Shown here in pieces: positions 1-4,641 of a stretch of DNA of 5,375 bases. Source of the stretch: Paludibacteraceae bacterium. GTDB lineage: Bacteria > Bacteroidota > Bacteroidia > Bacteroidales > Paludibacteraceae. The stretch spans positions 1 to 5,375 of the forward strand of contig JAFPLG010000144.1 of NCBI GenBank assembly GCA_017402895.1. Reading direction: 5' to 3'. How positions within the stretch are numbered: the stretch's first letter is position 1; the number at the start of each line of letters is the position of its first letter. The notes beneath the pieces are model-generated. The model searched no databases. It saw nothing but the letters and a program-made list of their open reading frames with translations, and was not told the DNA's origin. Made by a program: the position numbers and the translations under genes.

Positions 1-256
1 ACAGATAAAGCGTGTCGCCTTTTACGCGAGCGGCTTTTAGTCGACGACCTTGATTAAGTGTAATCTGTAGACTGTCTTTTTGCCACCACAGCCCTAAGGT
101 CGATCTCCCAGCCAACGAACTGTCTGCGGATTCTATAGGACCTACAACCTCTCCACATAGCGGCTGTTTGCCATAGTCTCCGACAACATACCCCTTCTTC
201 ACTCCGCATCCGAAGAGAAGAACCACCTGCAATCCTATGTAAAATAACTTTTTTAT
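1..256 (-). CDS. Partial lipoprotein of unknown function with an apparent ATA start
   Basis: The minus strand is open from position 256 to the window edge (85 codons). It begins IKKLFYIGLQVVLLFGCGVK if the first codon is read literally. This is a textbook lipoprotein signal: two lysines, a hydrophobic core and a lipobox L-F-G-C with Cys at residue 16, so the mature protein should be lipidated. The rest is ordinary soluble sequence with a WW pair and a terminal GDTLYL at the edge; I do not recognise the family. The in-frame codons upstream run back to a TGA without ATG, GTG or TTG. The first codon giving the full signal is ATA (256-254). AAAGGA (270-265) ends 8 nt before it, a good ribosome-binding distance. 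A TTG at codon 9 is possible but would remove the basic residues. Either AUA is used, or one G-to-A change has hit an ATG. It lies 33 nt after prfB on the same strand and is probably co-transcribed. Confidence 0.72.
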   Translation of the reverse strand, partial: MKKLFYIGLQVVLLFGCGVKKGYVVGDYGKQPLCGEVVGPIESADSSLAGRSTLGLWWQKDSLQITLNQGRRLKAARVKGDTLYL

Positions 257-288
257 ATCCTTTGTCCTTTCATTTTCTCATTTTTCAT
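253..288 (-). other. Possible 11-codon leader ORF between prfB and the lipoprotein gene
   Basis: One nucleotide after the prfB TAA, an ATG (288-286) opens a short frame reading MKNEKMKGQRI, with a second in-frame ATG at 273. It ends at TAA (255-253), which overlaps the ATA start of the lipoprotein (256-254). The arrangement could hand ribosomes from prfB to the lipoprotein by re-initiation. It is built from an A-rich repeat that occurs elsewhere in the window, so it may be chance. Nothing indicates a functional peptide. Confidence 0.15.
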
Positions 289-291
289 TTT
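271..291 (-). repeat. A-rich GAAAAATG-type repeat after prfB
   Basis: Read on the minus strand, this stretch is a run of near-identical units, GAAAAATG then GAGAAAATG, starting inside the prfB stop codon. The same GAAAAATG unit occurs on the plus strand at 3526-3533, after the CDF gene. It resembles low-complexity intergenic filler rather than a protein-binding site, but it supplies both ATGs of the small leader ORF. Confidence 0.5.
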
Positions 292-1396
292 AATCCGGGA
301 ATTCCATGAGGTAGGCTTTGATAAACGCATCGATGTCGCCATCCATGACGGCGTTGACGTTGCTGGTCTGGTAGTTGGTGCGGTGGTCTTTCACACGGCG
401 GTCGTCGAACACATACGAGCGTATTTGCGAACCCCATTCAATCTTCTTCTTGCCGGCTTCTACTTTTGCAGCCGCTTGGCGACGTTTCTCGAGTTCGAGT
501 TCGTAGAGTTGACTGCGGAGGTGACGCAAAGCGTTCTCGCGGTTCTTAGGCTGGTCGCGCGTCTCGGTATTCTCGATGACTATCTCATCGGGTTGATTCG
601 TCAGCGGGTTGATGAACTTATAATGCAGACGCACACCGGACTCCACCTTGTTGACGTTCTGTCCACCGGCTCCGGAACTGCGGAACGTATCCCAACTAAT
701 ACCGGCCGGATCCACTTGAATATCTATAGAGTCGTCAATCAACGGCACCACAAATACCGAGGCGAAACTGGTCATTCGTTTGCCTTGTGCATTGTATGGA
801 CTGACGCGCACCAGACGATGCACACCGTTTTCGCTTTTCAGATATCCGTACGCCATGTCGCCCTCGATGTTGAAGGTCACGGTCTTGATACCGGCCTCAT
901 CCCCTTCCTGGAGGTTGGCGATGGTCACTTTATAGTCGTGCTTCTCGCAGTAACGCTGGTACATACGCATCAGTTGCTCTGCCCAGTCTTGTGCTTCGGT
1001 ACCACCGGCGCCGCTGACAATCTTCAGTACGGCCGGCATCTGGTCCTCTTCGTGAGAAAGCATATTCTTCATCTCCAGCGCCTCCACTTCATCGAGGGCG
1101 TGTTGATAGGCGGCATCCACTTCCTCCTCGGTGACGAGTTCCTCTTTGAAATACTCAAAGTGGAGGTTGAGTTCCTCTACGGCATTGCGTACCCCTTCGT
1201 AGCCCTCAATCCAGCTTTTGAGTCGCTTCACCTTGCGCATCTGTACTTCTGCGGCTTTGGCATCGTCCCAGAAACCCGGAGCCTGTGTATGCAGTTCCTC
1301 TTCCTCGAGTTGGATACGCTTTTCATCAATCTGCAGATACTGTTTTAGTTTGTCTGCGCGTTGCTGAATTTCTTTTAGTTGTTCGATAGTTATCAT
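290..1396 (-). CDS. prfB: Peptide chain release factor 2 (RF2), single-frame gene
   Basis: RF2 recognises UGA and UAA stop codons in the ribosomal A site and triggers release of the finished protein in the cytoplasm. The 368 residues match the usual RF2 length. Visible parts are an N-terminal helical domain (about 1-115, with the RF2-like GFWDD at 41-45), the PCRF core signature GAGGTEAQDW (129-138), the stop-reading tripeptide region at 199-201 and the peptidyl-hydrolase loop GAGGQNVNK with GGQ at 244-246. The C-terminal WGSQIRSYVFDDRRVKDHRT (321-340) is also characteristic. The tripeptide is SPY rather than the classical SPF. The programmed +1 frameshift found near codon 25 in many RF2 genes is absent: the equivalent place reads CTG CAG ATT (1336-1328) with no in-frame TGA, so RF2 cannot autoregulate by frameshifting here. 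The start at 1396 aligns with other RF2 N-termini. The gene follows the FISUMP-like gene by 12 nt and no separate promoter was found. Confidence 0.97.
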   Translation of the reverse strand: MITIEQLKEIQQRADKLKQYLQIDEKRIQLEEEELHTQAPGFWDDAKAAEVQMRKVKRLKSWIEGYEGVRNAVEELNLHFEYFKEELVTEEEVDAAYQHALDEVEALEMKNMLSHEEDQMPAVLKIVSGAGGTEAQDWAEQLMRMYQRYCEKHDYKVTIANLQEGDEAGIKTVTFNIEGDMAYGYLKSENGVHRLVRVSPYNAQGKRMTSFASVFVVPLIDDSIDIQVDPAGISWDTFRSSGAGGQNVNKVESGVRLHYKFINPLTNQPDEIVIENTETRDQPKNRENALRHLRSQLYELELEKRRQAAAKVEAGKKKIEWGSQIRSYVFDDRRVKDHRTNYQTSNVNAVMDGDIDAFIKAYLMEFPD

Positions 1397-1408
1397 TCGT
1401 ATATACTA

Positions 1409-2470
1409 TTAGTCTTTGATCTCAATTCCTTGGGCGTTGTATGTCTTGCCATCGCGCTCGATAAGGAGGATACCATCGCGCATAATCTTGCAGCTCTTCG
1501 CTTGTGTGGGGTGCAGGTTCTCAATGCCGGTCGGGTCATTCTCTACCGGTTTGACCAGACGTACGGATTGGCCGTAACGACCGTTCTCACTCCAGATAAC
1601 CGCCTTGCCCCAGTCGTATTGTTCTTCGCCTGCTACTACTGAGAACTTGAACGTATAGACGTAATCTGCCTGACCTTTGGCGGCATTATGCAGCGTGCTG
1701 GTCCAGTACGTTCCGAGGTAATTCTCGTAGTACGAATAACGGTACATCTCTGTCACGGTTTGGCATTTGGCATTCAGGTAGTTGCCGTAACCACCGGAAC
1801 GACGACCGGCATAGGGCAGGAATACAGCGCCAGCAGCCTCCAGTTGTGCCCATTCGCTTAAGTTGAACTTATTGGCCGGCATACTGTCTTTCTTCACGCG
1901 ATAGTGATCCCATGTGTCATCAATGGCATCCTCGTCGCGCCATAACTCCGATACGGGAACAGTCTTCGGTACGAACGTGATGCCTTCCGGTGCGGTCCAC
2001 TCGTCCGGAAGCAGGATCATACCCAGCGTGTCACCAATCATCGCCATGCCCCATTTGTTGTTAGCGCCCGTACGTTTGTTGAGCAGGTAGTCCCACTCGG
2101 TGCGCGACATAGTGTACCAGTCTTCACTCTCAAAGATGTCTCCCCAGTCCACAAACTGCTGGTTAACATAGGTCAAGGTATCGTAGTTGCTGGTTGCACC
2201 GTAGTTATTGGCTTGACCCAGACTCCAACTCAGCAGGTCCACCCAACCATTGTAGTTCGGGTTGCCCACCTCAAGGTTGGCATTGCCACACCAGTCGTAC
2301 TGGTTCGGCGCAAAACGCCAGAGACTATCATGCATATGAAACTGCAGATTTCCCGGAGAGAAAGTAACTTGCTTGTTGGCCGCTACAGAGAATTTTCCGT
2401 TCAGTGTCGTGCTATTTGCATGCGCAAAGATCATCATCAGCGCACAGGTCAGAAGGATACATTTTTTCAT
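1409..2470 (-). CDS. Secreted FISUMP/SUMF-like domain protein
   Basis: The 353 residues start with a Sec signal peptide (MKK, hydrophobic core, A-H-A at 16-18, probable cleavage before Asn19). The body is rich in Trp, Tyr and Gly. It has the pattern of the FISUMP / sulfatase-modifying-factor-like (C-type-lectin-fold) proteins that are abundant in Bacteroidales: VTFSPGNLQF (35-44), FAPNQYDW (53-60), W-YTMSRTEWDYLLNKR (118-133), ILLPDEW (152-158), GAVFLPYAGRR (214-224), a GTYWTST segment (253-259) and a terminal SVRLVKP (302-308). A short tail (about 315-353) carries KIMRDGILLIERDGKTYNAQ, a motif I associate with C-terminal tails of Bacteroidales secreted proteins; whether it is a sorting signal is unknown. 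Catalytic formylglycine-generating activity is not indicated. It is probably periplasmic or at the surface; its ligand is unknown. The start at 2470 is fixed by the signal peptide and by a promoter about 30 nt upstream. Confidence 0.85.
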   Translation of the reverse strand: MKKCILLTCALMMIFAHANSTTLNGKFSVAANKQVTFSPGNLQFHMHDSLWRFAPNQYDWCGNANLEVGNPNYNGWVDLLSWSLGQANNYGATSNYDTLTYVNQQFVDWGDIFESEDWYTMSRTEWDYLLNKRTGANNKWGMAMIGDTLGMILLPDEWTAPEGITFVPKTVPVSELWRDEDAIDDTWDHYRVKKDSMPANKFNLSEWAQLEAAGAVFLPYAGRRSGGYGNYLNAKCQTVTEMYRYSYYENYLGTYWTSTLHNAAKGQADYVYTFKFSVVAGEEQYDWGKAVIWSENGRYGQSVRLVKPVENDPTGIENLHPTQAKSCKIMRDGILLIERDGKTYNAQGIEIKD

Positions 2471-2500
2471 AATATTCCGATATTGTGATTAATTTTGGCA

Positions 2501-2532
2501 CAAAATTACAACTAAAATTTGGAATATGCAAA
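2501..2532 (-). promoter_or_regulatory. Bacteroidetes-type promoter for the FISUMP-prfB-lipoprotein unit
   Basis: On the minus strand a TTTG (-33 element, 2532-2529) is followed after 20 nt by TAATTTTG (-7 element, 2508-2501), matching TTTG-N19/20-TAnnTTTG. Transcription should start near 2496, giving a leader of roughly 25 nt before the ATG at 2470. Confidence 0.65.
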
Positions 2533-2548
2533 TTTTTTTGTACCTTTG
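2518..2548 (+). promoter_or_regulatory. Bacteroidetes-type promoter for the CDF exporter gene
   Basis: TTTG (2518-2521), exactly 19 nt, then TACCTTTG (2541-2548): a perfect match to the Bacteroidetes housekeeping consensus. The expected start site near 2553 leaves a leader of about 18 nt. It also rules out the upstream ATG at 2526, which lies inside the promoter. Its -33 element lies inside the span of the divergent minus-strand promoter. Confidence 0.82.
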
Positions 2549-2570
2549 CACCAAAATTCAAGTATCTCCG

Positions 2571-3479
2571 ATGAGTCGCGAAAAAGAAATCTACCGTATT
2601 ACGCTCTGGGGAAGTGTTGTCAACATATTGTTGACCGCTCTCAAGTTCGCTGCCGGAATCTTAGGTGCATCGGCTGCGATGATTGCCGATGCCGTTCATT
2701 CGCTGAGTGATCTGTTGACCGATTTTGTGGTGCTGCTTTTCGTGCGTATCAGCAGTCGCCCTGCGGATAGCAACCATCCCTATGGACACGGGAAATATGA
2801 GACCTTGGCAACCACTATTGTGGCTGTTGCATTACTCGTGGCAGGAGGAGTACTTCTGGCCGAAGGCGTCGAGAAGATCGTAGCGGCGATCCATGGACAA
2901 GCATTGCCGATGCCCGGTCGCATCGCCCTATGGGCGGCGTTGATCAGTATTGCGGCCAAGGAACTCATCTATCAGTTGACGGCTCGCGTGGCGCGTCGTG
3001 TGCAGTCTTCGGCGCTGGAGGCTAACGCATGGCATCATCGTACGGATGCTTTGTCGTCTATCGCTACAGCCGCCGGTATCGGTGGAGCGTTGCTCTTTGG
3101 CGGACAATGGGCTATACTGGATCCGATCGCAGCTGTGCTGGTCAGCATCTTTATTCTGGTGGCGGCAGGTAAACTGCTGCACGAAGCCATTCAGGACTTG
3201 CTGGAGAAACGTCTGCCCGAGGAGGTGGAAGAGGAGATACGCCGCATTGTGGCCGAGGATCCGGAGATGAGTGAACTGCATAAACTACGTACGAGACGGG
3301 TAGGGAGTGTCTACTCAATCGACATGCATATCCGGATGTCGGGAGATGTGTCCCTGTATGAGTCGCATCGCCACTCTATGTTGCTCGAGGATCGTCTGCG
3401 TCAACGGTTCGGTCCGGACACCCTGGTCTCGATTCATGTGGAGCCGTTGAAGGTGGGTGGTGAGTACCGGCCGAATTGA
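2571..3479 (+). CDS. Cation diffusion facilitator (CDF) family divalent metal exporter
   Basis: An inner-membrane antiporter that exports divalent metal ions, most likely Zn2+ (possibly Fe2+, Cd2+ or Co2+), in exchange for protons. The protein has 302 residues, normal for the family. About six membrane segments lie between residues 12 and 205. The transport site is visible as H43-xxx-D47 in TM2 (within DAVHSLSDLLTD, 40-51) and H155-xxx-D159 in TM5 (within WHHRTD). This His/Asp plus His/Asp set is usually linked to zinc-type specificity. The family motif HPYGHGKYETLA is at 69-80. The cytoplasmic C-terminal domain (about 213-302) has His236, His253, His266 and His289, which line up with the zinc ligands of E. 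coli YiiP; the last ligand is E291 where YiiP has Asp. I chose Met at 2571, 15 codons inside the longest frame, because the promoter overlaps the earlier start and the protein then begins MSREKEIYRITLW as relatives do. No metal-responsive operator was recognised. It is probably monocistronic, since a terminator follows. Confidence 0.93.
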   Translation: MSREKEIYRITLWGSVVNILLTALKFAAGILGASAAMIADAVHSLSDLLTDFVVLLFVRISSRPADSNHPYGHGKYETLATTIVAVALLVAGGVLLAEGVEKIVAAIHGQALPMPGRIALWAALISIAAKELIYQLTARVARRVQSSALEANAWHHRTDALSSIATAAGIGGALLFGGQWAILDPIAAVLVSIFILVAAGKLLHEAIQDLLEKRLPEEVEEEIRRIVAEDPEMSELHKLRTRRVGSVYSIDMHIRMSGDVSLYESHRHSMLLEDRLRQRFGPDTLVSIHVEPLKVGGEYRPN

Positions 3480-3540
3480 AAATTGCGTAGCAATAATCGT
3501 TCGAGCATAGCGAGATAAGAAAATTGAAAAATGAAAAATT
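3478..3540 (+). repeat. A-rich GAAAATTG/GAAAAATG repeats with an embedded GAGCATAGCG motif
   Basis: GAAAATTG occurs at 3478-3485, overlapping the CDF stop codon, and again at 3519-3526, running into GAAAAATG (3526-3533) and GAAAAATT (3533-3540). Between the copies lie a small inverted repeat, ATTGC-GTA-GCAAT (3482-3494), and GAGCATAGCG (3503-3512). The latter resembles the inverse of CGCTTCGCTC found twice after the Skp-like gene. No gene is supported here. Confidence 0.5.
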
Positions 3541-3548
3541 TAAAAAAT

Positions 3549-3581
3549 TGGCATACACTCTTGTGTATGTCATTTTTTTTT
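3549..3581 (+). terminator. Intrinsic terminator after the CDF gene
   Basis: A 10-bp stem with one G-T wobble (3549-3558 paired with 3563-3572; core CATACAC / GTGTATG), a four-base TCTT loop, and nine T residues immediately after (3573-3581). This is a standard Rho-independent terminator, 70 nt past the CDF stop. A run of six A on the other side (3542-3547) could give weak activity on the opposite strand. Confidence 0.8.
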
Positions 3582-3591
3582 CGTAACTTTG
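3560..3591 (+). promoter_or_regulatory. Promoter for the small protein-Skp-Wzi unit, overlapping the terminator
   Basis: TAACTTTG (3584-3591) matches the -7 consensus TAnnTTTG. The best -33 candidate is CTTG (3560-3563) at a spacing of 20, one mismatch from TTTG, lying in the loop of the terminator. Expected transcription start is about 3596, only a few bases before the ATG at 3600. No other promoter was found before the two following genes. Confidence 0.65.
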
Positions 3592-3599
3592 CAGCCGAT

Positions 3600-3809
3600 A
3601 TGAAGGAAATACTGATTGTCATAGGAATGGTGGGAGTGTCGATATTGCTGCTCGCTGTAGGTGTGATCCTTCGGCGTGACCATCGGTTCCGCTCCGAACA
3701 TATCGCTCAGAACCGTCGTATGCGGCGCGATGGTATTCATTGCGCTACGTCGCAGGATCGCGAAGCGCGTCGCCAGGTTCAGAAGAAAATACAAGTCAAG
3801 AAATTGTAA
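3600..3809 (+). CDS. Small single-pass inner-membrane protein, conserved-looking, unknown function
   Basis: A 69-residue protein with one membrane helix (about residues 3-24, ILIVIGMVGVSILLLAVGVI) followed by a strongly basic tail (RRDHRF..., ending KKIQVKKL), so the tail should face the cytoplasm. The tail has an ordered look, with H34, N38, M41-R, G45-I-x-C48-A and SQDREAR (51-57). I associate this H..N..MR..GI.CA...DREAR pattern with small unannotated Bacteroidetes proteins but cannot name a family. The topology is like NqrM, the Na+-NQR maturation factor, but NqrM's cysteine cluster is absent (only one Cys). I chose the start at 3600 because the in-frame ATG at 3531 lies upstream of both the terminator and the -7 element. 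The mRNA would then be nearly leaderless. It is the first gene of a likely operon, 47 nt before the Skp-like gene. Confidence 0.75.
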   Translation: MKEILIVIGMVGVSILLLAVGVILRRDHRFRSEHIAQNRRMRRDGIHCATSQDREARRQVQKKIQVKKL

Positions 3810-3840
3810 AATTGTACATTGTACATCGTAAAATCGTAAA
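3803..3840 (+). repeat. Tandem ATTGTAC/ATCGTAAA repeat
   Basis: Five consecutive units of 7-8 bp: ATTGTAAA, ATTGTAC, ATTGTAC, ATCGTAAA, ATCGTAAA. The first unit contains the TAA stop of the small membrane protein. They fill most of the 47-nt gap before the Skp-like gene. No -7 promoter element is present in them. Confidence 0.8.
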
Positions 3841-3856
3841 TAACATAGATATCCTT

Positions 3857-4588
3857 ATGAACAAAATTCAAACTGTTATCAACGCTGTTTTGGGCGTTGC
3901 CGTTATCACGCTGACCGTGCTGGTCGTTATCCTCTTTACCCGCCAATCGAGCGGAACCATCGCTGAAGATTATGAGTATGAGTACGTGCCTTTCGACACG
4001 ACGGCTCTGGCGCTCACCGATACCACGATCTACGACAACGACTCGCTTCTGGATGCTGAGGAGCCGGCTCCGGAGAAAATCCGCAAGCCGAAACTGCCTA
4101 TCGCGTATGTTAATATGGATAAGCTGAACACCCAGTATCGTTTTGTGGTGGATGCAAATGCTCGTCTGAATGGCATGGCTGAGAAGTCGCGTAAGCAACT
4201 TGTGGACCGTTACAATACCCTGCAACAGTCGCTGGCTAAGCAGGAACAAGACCTGGTACAGCGTGCTCAATCCGGACAAATTGCTTCGGAGGAAGAGTTC
4301 AACCGTCAGCGTGCTGAATTGGAGAAAAAGTTGCAGAAGGCGCAGCAGGAACTGGCAACGATGGAAGAGAAACTGGCTCGCGAGAACGAAGCAGAACTGC
4401 AGAAACAATCTAAGATACTGAACAAACGCGTGAATGATTTTCTGAAGGTATATAATGCCGATGGACGCTATGAGATGATCTTCTGCAACCTGGGTGAGAT
4501 CAAGGACAACATCCTCTATGCAGCCACGCCGGCGTATGACATCACCGATGAAGTCGTTCGCGGACTGAATGCACAGTACAAGAAGTAA
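3857..4588 (+). CDS. Membrane-anchored Skp/OmpH-family periplasmic chaperone-like protein
   Basis: Skp/OmpH proteins are periplasmic chaperones that hold unfolded outer-membrane proteins between arm-like coiled coils. Here 243 residues carry an uncleaved-looking membrane helix (about 8-28, AVLGVAVITLTVLVVILF) and an acidic linker rich in D, E, T and Y (about 35-75). The Skp-type domain follows from about 80: a first strand PIAYVNMDKL (81-90), a long charged coiled coil (about 105-195) and a final part with YEMIFCNLG (205-213), ILYA (219-222) and YDITDEVVRGLNAQYKK to the end. Classical Skp is about 160 residues with a cleaved signal, so the tether and linker are extra. I chose ATG 3857 over 3740, because the longer frame would run through the preceding gene and the repeats, and the anchor follows this ATG directly. 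No Shine-Dalgarno is seen. Its neighbour, a putative outer-membrane protein, is a plausible client, though that is inference. Confidence 0.85.
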   Translation: MNKIQTVINAVLGVAVITLTVLVVILFTRQSSGTIAEDYEYEYVPFDTTALALTDTTIYDNDSLLDAEEPAPEKIRKPKLPIAYVNMDKLNTQYRFVVDANARLNGMAEKSRKQLVDRYNTLQQSLAKQEQDLVQRAQSGQIASEEEFNRQRAELEKKLQKAQQELATMEEKLARENEAELQKQSKILNKRVNDFLKVYNADGRYEMIFCNLGEIKDNILYAATPAYDITDEVVRGLNAQYKK

Positions 4589-4630
4589 GACCGCTTCGCT
4601 CAAAGAATAAAGACCGCTTCGCTCAAAGAA
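4587..4630 (+). repeat. Two-copy 23-bp-period direct repeat after the Skp-like gene
   Basis: The core GACCGCTTCGCTCAAAGAA occurs at 4589-4607 and 4612-4630; each copy is preceded by AA, making 21 identical bases at a period of 23. The first copy includes part of the TAA stop of the Skp-like gene. A third copy begins in register at 4633 (AAGAC) and then diverges just before the next start codon. No promoter or terminator is evident in the 53-nt gap. Confidence 0.9.
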
Positions 4631-4641
4631 AAAAGACGAAT

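Noticed and set aside
383..1348. 321-codon open frame on the plus strand
   Set aside because: It lies fully antisense to prfB, whose protein is unmistakable, and its translation has no recognisable domain or promoter.
2471..2484. AATAT-TCCG-ATATT inverted repeat before the FISUMP start
   Set aside because: A five-pair A/T-only stem is too weak to claim as an operator or riboswitch.
2213..2488. Short plus-strand frame over the start of the FISUMP gene
   Set aside because: It overlaps the signal-peptide region of a well-supported gene and has no promoter or domain.
2526..2570. 15-codon N-terminal extension of the CDF protein
   Set aside because: It would begin inside the promoter, upstream of the expected transcription start, and would add an unrelated FLYLCTK segment to a normal CDF N-terminus.
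2998..3281. Frames of 90-117 codons on both strands within the CDF gene
   Set aside because: They are out-of-frame shadows of the CDF coding sequence with no independent signals.
3600..3809. Assignment of the 69-residue protein as NqrM
   Set aside because: Size and topology fit, but the cysteine cluster that defines NqrM is missing and no nqr genes are nearby.
3740..3856. 39-codon N-terminal extension of the Skp-like protein
   Set aside because: It runs through the 3' end of the small membrane protein gene and the tandem repeat; the membrane anchor starts right after ATG 3857.
3779..4603. 274-codon open frame on the minus strand
   Set aside because: It is the mirror of the Skp-like coiled coil: Glu/Gln/Lys-rich codons read backwards give Leu/Phe-rich sequence. 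No start signal or family is seen.
4587..4640. CRISPR-like array
   Set aside because: Only two copies with a 2-bp separation; there is no spacer-sized gap and no cas gene.
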